15,168 nt of DNA, from assembly GCA_050743265.1 (NCBI GenBank), contig JBOGEN010000029.1, positions 1 to 15,168 on the forward strand. The letters run 5' to 3'. Every line of letters begins with the position of its first letter. The first letter of the stretch is position 1. Of the stretch, positions 1-7,106 are shown piece after piece. Below the pieces are notes generated by a model, which made no database searches, was not told the origin of the DNA, and worked only from the letters and a program-made list of their open reading frames with translations. The position numbers and the translations under genes were made by a program. Origin of the DNA: JBOGEN01 sp050743265 (GTDB lineage: Bacteria > Actinomycetota > Actinomycetes > JBOGEN01).

Positions 1-335
1 CCCGGGAGGCGACCAAGCAGTCCCGCCGCGCCCGGGTGCCCGAGGTCACGGCGTGCGCCTCCACGGCCGAGGTGGCCGCCAGGCTGGGCGACGCAGCGGC
101 CGGCCTCGTCCTGCACGAGGAGGCGGACGCCCCCCTCGCCGGGCTCGACCTGCCTCGCCACGGCGACCTCGTGCTCGTCGTCGGGCCGGAGGGGGGCATC
201 GCACCCGAGGAGCTGGGCGCCTTCTGCACGGCCGGGGCCCGGCCCGTGCACGTCGGGCCCACCGTGCTCCGGACGTCGACGGCGGGCGTCGCGGCAGCGG
301 CCGTGCTCCTGGCCTCGACCGGGCGCTGGGGCTGA
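1..335 (+). CDS. rsmE: 16S rRNA m3U1498 methyltransferase RsmE, C-terminal part (5' truncated by window edge)
   Basis: The reading frame is open from base 3 and ends with TGA at 333-335, so about 110 residues are visible and the N-terminus lies outside the window. The visible part starts with EATKQSRRARVPEV, which matches the (E/K)QSRR..VP motif of RsmE at the start of its SPOUT methyltransferase fold. It continues with the SAM-binding knot motif VGPEGGIAPEEL and the closing motif VLRTSTAGVAAAAVLL (usually LR.ETA; here the Glu is Ser). The family methylates N3 of U1498 in 16S rRNA in the assembled 30S subunit, using S-adenosylmethionine. The first ATG in this frame at 36 is internal and not a start. 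The next gene is convergent, so this is the end of its transcription unit. The family call is secure; the Glu-to-Ser change is a minor oddity. Confidence 0.93.
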   Translation, partial: REATKQSRRARVPEVTACASTAEVAARLGDAAAGLVLHEEADAPLAGLDLPRHGDLVLVVGPEGGIAPEELGAFCTAGARPVHVGPTVLRTSTAGVAAAAVLLASTGRWG

Positions 336-346
336 CCGGAGCCGGA

Positions 347-398
347 ACAGAGATCGGGGCTGTCACAGAGGTGGAGCCGGGACAGAGGTCGGGGCCGG
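347..398. repeat. Degenerate 17-18 bp tandem repeat just after the rsmE stop
   Basis: Three degenerate copies begin with ACAGAG at 347, 365 and 382 (periods 18 and 17), each followed by a G-rich half such as GTCGGGGCC. A longer view of the same repetition is a 23-bp direct repeat, 338-360 against 373-395, with two mismatches. The array begins 12 nt after the TGA of rsmE and is non-coding on either strand as far as I can tell. Function unknown. Confidence 0.6.
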
Positions 399-430
399 AC
401 CGCCGCCCCCGGCTCGTCCGGCCCCGACCT
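386..430. terminator. 14-bp perfect hairpin between convergent genes, probable terminator
   Basis: The left arm at 386-399 (AGGTCGGGGCCGGA) is the exact reverse complement of 417-430, with a 17-nt loop. It sits 50 bp after the rsmE stop, in the spacer between rsmE and the convergent GerMN gene. There is no U-tract on either side, as is usual for actinobacterial hairpin terminators, so the terminator role is inferred from position and stability. The bases around the right half also repeat: an 18-bp direct repeat CGGACCGCCGCCCCCGGC lies at 396-413 and again at 445-462. Confidence 0.55.
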
Positions 431-486
431 GCGATGGTCGGGTTCGGACCGCCGCCCCCGGCATGTCCGTCCGACCAGATCGTGGG

Positions 487-529
487 TCACGCCACTCGGC
501 GTGATCATGCCACCAGCAGGTCCCTGCTG
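487..529 (-). terminator. Two small hairpins downstream of the GerMN/Gmad2 gene
   Basis: Hairpin one pairs TCACGCC (487-493) with GGCGTGA (498-504) around a 4-nt loop. Hairpin two pairs CAGCAGG (514-520) with CCTGCTG (523-529), realistically with the innermost bases open. The second begins 6 nt past the stop codon of the minus-strand gene that ends at 536, a normal place for a terminator of that transcript. There is no U-tract. The rest of the 336-535 spacer holds only the repeats and the larger hairpin listed separately. Confidence 0.4.
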
Positions 530-535
530 CCCGCT

Positions 536-1627
536 TTACCGCACGACGACCTGTTTCGTGTCGACGTAGCGGGCCGAGCCGTCCTCCGCGGACGACTCGA
601 AGGCGCGCACGACGTACGTCCCCGGCGTGTCGACGGTGGCTTGGGTGGACCACGTGCCGCGTCCGGGAGCGCCCTGGCTGGTCGTCGCGAACCCCTCGTC
701 GGCGACCTCGCCGCCCCGGCCGAGCACCTGCCAGGACACGTTCGCCTCGAACACGGAGGCGTCGCCGTGCACGGTGAACGTCCGGCCGACGGACGCGCCC
801 TGGGCGGGGTCGATCACCCAGACGGGCGCCAGGACCTCGGCCTGCGCCGCCCGGGCCACCGGGCCGCCGGTCGGGTCGCCTTCGACCTCGAACTGGACGC
901 GACGCACCGACGTGTCCGCCGCGGTCGCCGTCCACACGAGCTGCTGGGCCTCGACCTGTCCGGCGAGCGTGTCCGCCGCAGCGGCCGAGAGGTCCACCGT
1001 GGCCCGGTCGCCGGCCACCGACACGGAGCGCACCCGCGCTCCGCTCGACCACGGCGACGAGTAGTCGGGGTCGACCGCATCGCCGTCCACGGCCTCCGCC
1101 ACGGCCGCGGCGACCTCGCCGGCGGCACCGCTCGGCGCCATGACGCTGGTGAACTCGCGGTACAGCCGGGGTCCGGACTCGGTCTGGCCCACCCGGTAGA
1201 CGGGCACGGTCGCCGCGGACAGCGGACCGTCCCCCGACGGGCTCACGGGGGGGACGGCAGCCGTCGGCGAGGCAGGCTCACCCGTGGGGGCCGAGGCCGA
1301 CGCCGACGCCGCGGGTGCGCTCGTCGAGGCGTCGGTCGACGGCGAGGGGGATCCGGTCATATGGGTCGCGGGCCCGGCGGCGGCCGGGCCACCCGGCGCC
1401 TGCTGGGTGTCCTGCTGCGCGACGAGCGCACCCACACCACCGACACCGACGACGGCGGCAGTGCCGAGCGCGAGCAGGGACGGGCGCAGCCAGGCATGCC
1501 ACGGCTTCTGCGTGGCGACCCGCTCCCTGATCTTGGACAGGCCGTCGCCCTCGGGCACGACCATGTCGGCCTCGGCGTGCAGGGCCCGCCGCAGCATGGC
1601 CTCGAACTCGTCGTCGCCCCGGGTCAC
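536..1627 (-). CDS. Membrane-anchored GerMN / Gmad2 domain protein, likely partner of the adjacent sigma factor
   Basis: 363 residues starting at GTG; the GTGA at 1624-1627 overlaps the sigma gene stop, so the two are translationally coupled. Layout: a charged cytoplasmic N-terminus (1-49) with no HxxxCxxC zinc anti-sigma motif and no cysteine; one membrane segment (about 50-70, LLALGTAAVVGVGGVGALVA); a Ser/Thr/Pro/Ala-rich linker (71-138); a GerMN-like domain (about 140-250, VPVYRVG ... RLYREF ... ATVDLS); and a C-terminal Gmad2 immunoglobulin-like domain (about 268-362, VWVIDPAQGASVGRTFTVHGDASVFEANVSW split by short loops). GerMN and Gmad2 were named from spore-germination proteins, but they also occur in non-sporulating actinobacteria. 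The orientation puts both domains outside the membrane. Pairing with a sigma gene suggests a regulator or sensor of that sigma factor, which is inference. Domain call good; role uncertain. Confidence 0.8.
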   Translation of the reverse strand: MTRGDDEFEAMLRRALHAEADMVVPEGDGLSKIRERVATQKPWHAWLRPSLLALGTAAVVGVGGVGALVAQQDTQQAPGGPAAAGPATHMTGSPSPSTDASTSAPAASASASAPTGEPASPTAAVPPVSPSGDGPLSAATVPVYRVGQTESGPRLYREFTSVMAPSGAAGEVAAAVAEAVDGDAVDPDYSSPWSSGARVRSVSVAGDRATVDLSAAAADTLAGQVEAQQLVWTATAADTSVRRVQFEVEGDPTGGPVARAAQAEVLAPVWVIDPAQGASVGRTFTVHGDASVFEANVSWQVLGRGGEVADEGFATTSQGAPGRGTWSTQATVDTPGTYVVRAFESSAEDGSARYVDTKQVVVR

Positions 1628-2133
1628 GCGTGCGCCTCCATCGAGGTACGGAGGGCCGCCATGCCCCGGGACGCATGGCTCTTCACGGCGCCGCGGCTGA
1701 TCCCCATCGCCTCGGCGATGTCGGCCTCGGAGAGGTCGGCGTAGTAGCGCAGCACGAGCACCTCGCGCTGCCGGGTGGGCAGGGTCCGGAGCGCAGCCGC
1801 CACCTGCTGCTGCTCGAGCAGGCCCAGTGCTCCGTGCTCCGCGCTCGGGGCGTCGGGCATCGGGGCTGGCGCGTACTTCTGGGTGACACCGCGGTGCCGG
1901 AGGGCCGAGCGGGCCCGGTTCACGACCGACTGGCGGAGGTACGCGAGCGCCTTGTCCGGGTCACGCAGGCGTCGCCAGGCGCCGTGCATCCCGACGAAGG
2001 CGTCCTGGACGACTTCCTCGGCGGACGACTGGTCACGCAGGAGGAGGGTGGCGAGGCGGACGAGGGACCGGTAGTGGGCGGCGTACAGCGACGTGACCGC
2101 CTCGTCGGCGTCCCACGCCGCCACCGTGTCCAC
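1624..2133 (-). CDS. SigE-family (ECF-like) RNA polymerase sigma factor
   Basis: 169 residues from the GTG at 2133. Region 2 spans about 16-81 (SLYAAHYRSLVRLATLLLRD, then EEVVQDAFVGMHGAW). Region 4 spans about 113-165 (LPTRQREVLVLRYYADLSEADIAEAMGISRGAVKSH, a clear helix-turn-helix). There is no region 1.1 or 3, as in ECF (group 4) factors. I chose the GTG at 2133 because a G-rich ribosome site (TGGGGTGGGGG) precedes it and the protein then begins just before region 2. The frame stays open to an ATG at 2241, but that would lie upstream of the promoter proposed at 2184-2211; an ATG at 2166 has no ribosome site. It directs RNA polymerase to an unidentified regulon. The cognate regulator is probably the overlapping GerMN/Gmad2 protein. 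Family certain; start fairly certain. Confidence 0.88.
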   Translation of the reverse strand: MDTVAAWDADEAVTSLYAAHYRSLVRLATLLLRDQSSAEEVVQDAFVGMHGAWRRLRDPDKALAYLRQSVVNRARSALRHRGVTQKYAPAPMPDAPSAEHGALGLLEQQQVAAALRTLPTRQREVLVLRYYADLSEADIAEAMGISRGAVKSHASRGMAALRTSMEAHA

Positions 2134-2183
2134 GCGCCCCCACCCCAGTGTCGGCGCAGCCACCATCGTCGAAGCCACGACAG

Positions 2184-2211
2184 TACGACGCGCACCCTCG
2201 AGGGCTGGTTT
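2184..2211 (-). promoter_or_regulatory. Possible ECF-type promoter of the sigma / GerMN pair
   Basis: On the minus strand AAACC (2211-2207) is followed, after exactly 16 nt, by CGTCGTA (2190-2184). This resembles the (G)GAAC-N16-CGTC(T) layout of ECF promoters and lies about 50 bp upstream of the GTG at 2133. The -35 lacks the usual GGAAC core, so the match is partial. If real, the sigma factor may drive its own operon. Confidence 0.3.
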
Positions 2212-2254
2212 ACACGCGATCCCGCCGAGTGTCAGGCGCATTCGGCCGAGGTCG

Positions 2255-2260
2255 TAGCAT
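2255..2260 (+). promoter_or_regulatory. Possible -10 element for the HIT gene
   Basis: TAGCAT lies about 34 bp upstream of the HIT start codon, in the narrow divergent region. No convincing -35 is found at 16-18 nt spacing, so this rests on the -10 alone. Confidence 0.25.
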
Positions 2261-2293
2261 CACGGAGATCGACCCGTGCGAGGGGAGCGTGAG

Positions 2294-2644
2294 GTGTCGT
2301 CCGGCGACTGCCTGTTCTGCAAGATCGTGTCCGGGGACGTCCCGGCGACGGTGGTCCGCGAGTCGCCCCGGACGGTGGCATTCCGGGACATCAACCCGCA
2401 GGCCCCCACGCACGTCCTGGTGATCCCGCGCGAGCACCACGCCACGGCGGTCGACCTCGCTGCCGCCGCCCCAGAGACGCTCGCCGAGATGGTCCGGGTG
2501 GCCGGCGAGGTGGCCGAGTCCGAGGGCGTGGCGTCCTCGGGGTACCGGATGGTGCTGAACACAGGCTCCGGAGCCGGCCAGACGGTCTTCCACGCCCATG
2601 CCCACGTGCTGGGCGGTCGAGGCTTCTCCTGGCCGCCCGGGTGA
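2294..2644 (+). CDS. HIT-family (HINT-like) nucleotide hydrolase
   Basis: 116 residues from the GTG at 2294, with an AGGGGAG ribosome site 6 nt upstream. A GTG at 2276 in the same frame would add six residues but has no such site. The N-terminus carries CLFCKI (Cys6, Cys9), the zinc-ligand pair seen in HINT-type proteins. The active-site triad HAHAHVL is at 100-106 (His100, 102, 104), followed by LGGRGFSWPPG, the usual C-terminus of bacterial HIT proteins. The family cleaves phosphoramidate or phosphoanhydride bonds of AMP-linked compounds; the physiological substrate cannot be read from sequence. It is divergent from the sigma gene and 182 bp before phoH. Length and motifs are complete, and the protein is probably cytoplasmic. 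Confidence 0.93.
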   Translation: MSSGDCLFCKIVSGDVPATVVRESPRTVAFRDINPQAPTHVLVIPREHHATAVDLAAAAPETLAEMVRVAGEVAESEGVASSGYRMVLNTGSGAGQTVFHAHAHVLGGRGFSWPPG

Positions 2645-2683
2645 GCCGGCCCGCCCGGTAGCCACCTGTCCGGGCTGACCCGC

Positions 2684-2728
2684 GAGCCGGACGGCTCCCG
2701 CGGAGGCCCCAGACCGCCGTGGGGCGCC
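2684..2728 (+). terminator. Hairpins between the HIT gene and phoH
   Basis: GAGCCG (2684-2689) can pair with CGGCTC (2692-2697). Just after it, CCCCA (2707-2711) pairs with TGGGG (2720-2724), extendable by two G-C pairs with a bulge. They lie 40-84 bp after the HIT stop and before the phoH promoter. There is no U-tract; weak evidence for termination. Confidence 0.3.
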
Positions 2729-2739
2729 GAACGAGCAGG

Positions 2740-2767
2740 TTCTGATCAAGCCAGGGGCCGGTACGAT
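2740..2767 (+). promoter_or_regulatory. Probable promoter of the phoH operon
   Basis: TACGAT at 2762-2767 is a good -10, and TTCTGA at 2740-2745 a weak -35 (3 of 6), with 16 nt between. The predicted start of transcription near 2774 leaves an untranslated leader of about 50 nt before phoH, with a GAGG-containing stretch ahead of the ATG. Confidence 0.4.
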
Positions 2768-2826
2768 GGGCGGGTCCGTCATGACCGAGACCGGAGGGCA
2801 GGGCGAAGGGGCCGCGAGGCCGACCC

Positions 2827-3882
<1,056 letters not shown>

Positions 3883-3912
3883 GACACGCGACGGACGGGA
3901 CGGGTAGGCGTC

Positions 3913-4401
3913 GTGACGATCGACATCGCCAACGAGACCACCGCTGTGGTGGACGAGCACGCGCTCGTCGGCGTCGCCCGGCACGTGCTCGACCGGATGG
4001 GAATCCACCCGCTCGCCGAGCTGTCGGTGATGCTCGTGGACGAGAACGCCATGGAGCAGCTGCACGTGCAGTGGATGGACGAGTCCGGGCCCACCGACGT
4101 CCTGGCCTTCCCGATGGACGAGCTGCGACCGGCCAACACCGACGAGGACGGCGACGCGGAGCCCGGCCTTCTCGGTGACGTCGTGCTCTGCCCCACGGTC
4201 GCCGAGCGGCAGGCCAGGGCCGCGGGTCACGAGGCGCAGCACGAGCTGGCCGTGCTCACCACGCACGGGATCCTGCACCTGCTCGGCTACGACCACGGCA
4301 CGCCGGACGAGGAGCGGGAGATGTTCGGGCTCCAGCGCAGCCTCATCTCGTCCTGGCGGGACGCGCAGGCCGGCGAGACCTCCGAGGGACGGCCCCGATG
4401 A
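3913..4401 (+). CDS. ybeY: Endoribonuclease / rRNA maturation factor YbeY
   Basis: 162 residues from a GTG at 3913, behind a G-rich stretch (GACGGGACGGG). The zinc-binding signature THGILHLLGYDH is intact, with His118, His122 and His128 in the H-x3-H-x5-H arrangement. Upstream are the conserved blocks LSVMLVDENAMEQLHVQWM and GPTDVLAFPMDE, and LLGDVVLCP. YbeY is a metal-dependent RNase needed for 16S rRNA 3'-end maturation and 70S quality control. The stop codon overlaps the next gene start as ATGA (4398-4401), so the two are probably translationally coupled. Length is normal for the family and no key residue is missing. Confidence 0.96.
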   Translation: MTIDIANETTAVVDEHALVGVARHVLDRMGIHPLAELSVMLVDENAMEQLHVQWMDESGPTDVLAFPMDELRPANTDEDGDAEPGLLGDVVLCPTVAERQARAAGHEAQHELAVLTTHGILHLLGYDHGTPDEEREMFGLQRSLISSWRDAQAGETSEGRPR

Positions 4402-5741
4402 CCTCAGGCGACATCTGGCTGCTCGTGTCCGCGGCGCTGCTCGTCCTCGTTGGCGGGCTCGCGGCCGGGGTGGACACGGCGCTCTCCCGCCTGTCCCGGG
4501 TGCGGGCGGAGGAGCTGGTGCGGGACGGGCGGCGGGGGGCGGTTCGCCTGCAGCAGGTGGTGTCCGACCCCGCGCCGTACCTGAACCTGCTGCTCCTGCT
4601 GCGCGTCATCTGCGAGCTCACGGCCACCGCGCTGGTCACCGTGCTGCTGCTCGACCACACCGCGGAGCAGTGGCAGGCGTTGCTGCTCGCGGTCGGCGTC
4701 ATGGTGCTGGTGAGCTACGTGGCGGTCGGTGTGTTTCCGCGGACGCTGGGGCGCCAGCACGCCGAGGCGGTGGGGCTGGCCAGTGCCGGCGTCGTCCATG
4801 CCCTGGCCCGGGTGCTGGGGCCGCTGCCGCGGCTGCTCATCCTGCTCGGCAATGCCCTCACCCCGGGCAAGGGCCTTCGCGAGGGCCCGTTCGCGACGGA
4901 GGCGGAGCTGCGCGACCTCGTGGATCTCGCGGAGAAGAGCAGCGTCATCGAGTCCGGCGAGCGCGCGATGATCCACTCGGTGTTCGAGCTGGGCGACACC
5001 CTCGTCCGCGAGGTGCTGGTGCCGCGGACCGACGTCGTCTTCATCGAGCACCACAAGACCCTGCGCCAGGCGATGTCGCTCGCGCTGCGCAGCGGGTTCA
5101 GCCGCATCCCCGTCACCGGGGAGAACCTCGACGACGTCGTCGGCATCGTCTACCTCAAGGACCTGGTCCGGCGGACGTACGAGTACCACGAGGGCGAGTC
5201 GACCGAGCGGGTCGAGTCGGTGATGCGTCCGGCGACGTTCGTCCCGGACTCCAAGCCGGTGGACGCGCTGCTGCGCGAGATGCAGGCGGCCCGGACTCAC
5301 GTCGCCGTCGTCGTCGACGAGTACGGGGGCACCGCGGGCCTGGTCACGATCGAGGACATCCTCGAGGAGATCGTGGGTGAGATCACCGACGAGTACGACG
5401 TCGAGGACGCGCCCGTCGAGCACCTCGCCGGCGGAGTGCTGCGGGTGACCTCGCGCCTTCCGCTGGAGGAGCTGGCCGAGATCGTGGGCGTCACGCTCGA
5501 CGACGAGGACGTGGAGACGGTCGGCGGCCTGCTCGCGAAGCGGCTCGGCAGGGTGCCGATCCCGGGGGCGAGCGTGCACGTCGAGCACCTCACGCTCACC
5601 GCGGAGAGCCTGTCCGGGCGGCGCAACCGCATCGGTACGGTGCTCGTGACCCCCGACGGCGACGTCCCGGTGCAGAACGGCAGCGGGGAGCCGCGCACCC
5701 GACCAAGCGACACGGAGGCCGTGGATGCCGGTCAACGCTGA
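4398..5741 (+). CDS. CNNM / CBS-domain membrane protein (hemolysin C / CorC-like)
   Basis: 447 residues, starting at the ATG in the ATGA overlap with ybeY. An N-terminal CNNM (DUF21) domain has membrane segments at about 5-25, 60-85 and 93-115 plus a fourth hydrophobic stretch at 124-152. A linker with GPFATEAELRDLVDLAEKSS leads to a pair of CBS domains (about 205-330: VLVPRTDVVFIE ... VVGIVYLKDL ... HVAVVVDEYGGTAGLVTIED ILEEIVGEI). A C-terminal CorC_HlyC domain spans 345-417. Related proteins act in magnesium or cobalt homeostasis or efflux, with the CBS pair sensing adenine nucleotides; the old name hemolysin is misleading. It is the usual third member of this operon in actinobacteria. The last 17 nt overlap the next gene. 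The transported ion, if any, is unproven. Confidence 0.92.
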   Translation: MTSGDIWLLVSAALLVLVGGLAAGVDTALSRLSRVRAEELVRDGRRGAVRLQQVVSDPAPYLNLLLLLRVICELTATALVTVLLLDHTAEQWQALLLAVGVMVLVSYVAVGVFPRTLGRQHAEAVGLASAGVVHALARVLGPLPRLLILLGNALTPGKGLREGPFATEAELRDLVDLAEKSSVIESGERAMIHSVFELGDTLVREVLVPRTDVVFIEHHKTLRQAMSLALRSGFSRIPVTGENLDDVVGIVYLKDLVRRTYEYHEGESTERVESVMRPATFVPDSKPVDALLREMQAARTHVAVVVDEYGGTAGLVTIEDILEEIVGEITDEYDVEDAPVEHLAGGVLRVTSRLPLEELAEIVGVTLDDEDVETVGGLLAKRLGRVPIPGASVHVEHLTLTAESLSGRRNRIGTVLVTPDGDVPVQNGSGEPRTRPSDTEAVDAGQR

Positions 5742-6144
5742 CGGCCCCGACCCGCACCCCCTCGCCCCGGACGCCGTCGACCCGGACGCCCTCGACCCGG
5801 AGGACGCCAAGATCCTCACGCTGGCCCGCTCCGCACGCCCGCGGGGCTACGCACCGCACACCGGCCAGCTCGAGGGCGCGTGCGTGCGGGACACCGACGG
5901 CCGCACGTACCTCGCCGCCACCGTCGAGAACGCGGACCCGAGCCTCACCGTGAGCGCGCTGCGGGCGGCGGTCGTGGCCGCGGCGTCGAGTGGTGCGCGC
6001 AGCTTCGAGGCGGCCGCGCTCGTCACCGAGGGGGCCGGTCCGGTCGCCGAGGACGTCCGCACGCTCGTGGAGTTCACCCCCGGCGTCCCGCTGTTCCTCG
6101 CCGGCCCCGACGGCGTGGCGCACTCCCGAGTCGAGGCCCGCTGA
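5725..6144 (+). CDS. Cytidine-deaminase-like protein lacking the catalytic zinc site
   Basis: 139 residues from the ATG at 5725, preceded by ACGGAGG with 7 nt spacing; it overlaps the CBS gene by 17 nt. The fold signature of cytidine deaminases is visible: YAPHTGQLEGACVRDTDGR, then TYLAATVENADPSLTVSALR (61-80) in place of the usual NVENASYGLT-CAER. The catalytic C-A-E is replaced by Ser-Ala-Leu at 77-79, and the PCGxCRQ zinc-ligand motif is absent (VAEDVRTLVEF at that place). All cysteine zinc ligands and the catalytic Glu are therefore missing, so deaminase activity is not expected. The first 27 residues are Asp/Pro-rich. A small protein at this operon position is, as I recall, conserved in actinobacteria (Rv2365c-like), so it is probably a structural or regulatory descendant and not a pseudogene. 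Family by inference; lack of catalysis seen directly. Confidence 0.8.
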   Translation: MPVNADGPDPHPLAPDAVDPDALDPEDAKILTLARSARPRGYAPHTGQLEGACVRDTDGRTYLAATVENADPSLTVSALRAAVVAAASSGARSFEAAALVTEGAGPVAEDVRTLVEFTPGVPLFLAGPDGVAHSRVEAR

Positions 6145-7106
6145 CCACGTCGTCCCCGGCCCCGTCGTCCCCGACACCGTCGCCCCCGTCGGGCACCACG
6201 CCCACGGGTCAGACGCCGACGGGGCCGGTCCCCGTCGCGCTGGTCGTCGCCGCGGCGAGCCTGTTCGGCACGGTGGGAACCGCGCGGGTTCTGGGTCCCG
6301 ACCTGCCCGCCGCCCCGCTCGGGGCGATGCGGCTGGTGGTGGCGGCCGCGGGGCTGCTGCTCGTCGTCCGCCTGACCGGCCCGGGCCGTGCAGGCCTGCC
6401 GCGGGCCCTGCGTCGTCCGGCGGCGGTCGTCGCCGGTGTCGGGATGGCCGGCTTCCAGGTCACGTTCCTCGGGGCCGTCGTCGTCGCGGGGGTGGCGGTG
6501 GGAACGCTGGTCGCGATCGGCAGCGTGCCGCTGTTCACCGCGGCGGCCACGCGCGTGGTGTCCCGGACGTGGGTGGTCGCCACGTCCACGGCCGTGGTGG
6601 GGCTCACGCTGCTGGTGCTGGGCGGGGACGAGTCGGGCCCGCTGCGTCTTCCCGGCGTGCTCCTCGCGCTCGGGGCGGGCGCGTCGTACTCGACGTACGT
6701 CGTCGCGTCGAAGTCCCGGGTGACGGCCGGCGAGCCGCCTGACCTCGTCGCGGCATCGGCGTTCACCTGGGCCGCCCTGCTGCTCGCTCCGGCACTCCTG
6801 CTCGGGGACCCGTCCGAGATGGCCGCCCCTGGTGCCCTCGCCACCGCCGCCTACCTCGGCCTGGTGCCGACCGCGCTGGCGTACCTGCTGCTCAACCGCG
6901 GCCTGTCGCGGCTGCCTGCGAGCACGGTGGGCACCCTCGGGCTCGCGGAGCCGGTCGTGGCGACGTGTCTCGGCGTGCTCGTGCTGGGGGAGCGGCTGAC
7001 GCCGGCCGCCACCGCCGGAGCGGCTCTCGTGCTGGCTGCCCTCGCGCTGCTCGCCCGTGCCACCGCCCAGGACGGCAGGCCCCGTACGAGAGACTCGGCG
7101 TCGTGA
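6141..7106 (+). CDS. EamA / DMT-family ten-helix transporter (start codon uncertain, possibly CTG)
   Basis: From 6141 the frame gives 321 residues with ten hydrophobic segments in two five-helix EamA repeats. The first is VALVVAAASLFGTVG; the ninth and tenth include STVGTLGLAEPVVATCLGVLVLGERL and AATAGAALVLAALALL. The G-E-R-L motif after helix nine is typical of the family. Members export or import small metabolites such as amino acids; the substrate is unknown. The start is a problem: there is no in-frame ATG, GTG or TTG between a GTG at 5880 (deep inside the previous gene) and a GTG at 6273 (inside helix one). A CTG at 6141, forming CTGA with the previous stop and with GAGG 4 nt upstream, fits both topology and the overlap style of this operon, so I mark that. 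The stop forms GTGA with era. Family confident, start not. Confidence 0.82.
   Translation: MTTSSPAPSSPTPSPPSGTTPTGQTPTGPVPVALVVAAASLFGTVGTARVLGPDLPAAPLGAMRLVVAAAGLLLVVRLTGPGRAGLPRALRRPAAVVAGVGMAGFQVTFLGAVVVAGVAVGTLVAIGSVPLFTAAATRVVSRTWVVATSTAVVGLTLLVLGGDESGPLRLPGVLLALGAGASYSTYVVASKSRVTAGEPPDLVAASAFTWAALLLAPALLLGDPSEMAAPGALATAAYLGLVPTALAYLLLNRGLSRLPASTVGTLGLAEPVVATCLGVLVLGERLTPAATAGAALVLAALALLARATAQDGRPRTRDSAS
6148..6188. repeat. 15-bp tandem repeat just after the deaminase-like stop
   Basis: CGTCGTCCCCG occurs at 6148-6158 and 6163-6173, with a one-mismatch copy CGTCGCCCCCG at 6178-6188 (period 15, three copies). It starts 4 nt after the TGA. Read in the EamA frame it encodes a Ser/Pro/Thr-rich stretch ahead of the first membrane helix. 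Confidence 0.65.

Noticed and set aside
53..1744. A 563-codon plus-strand frame across rsmE and the GerMN gene
   Set aside because: Arg/Gly-rich and out of frame with rsmE; the minus strand encodes clear GerMN and Gmad2 domains.
2134..2241. Sigma factor starting at the ATG at 2241 (205 residues)
   Set aside because: The extra 36 residues match no sigma region and overlap the candidate promoter; the GTG at 2133 has a ribosome site.
5880..6140. EamA protein starting at the GTG at 5880
   Set aside because: It would add about 87 Arg-rich residues read out of frame through the deaminase-like gene.
5725..6144. Active cytidine deaminase
   Set aside because: The C-A-E and P-C-x-x-C zinc motifs are both missing, so only the fold similarity is claimed.
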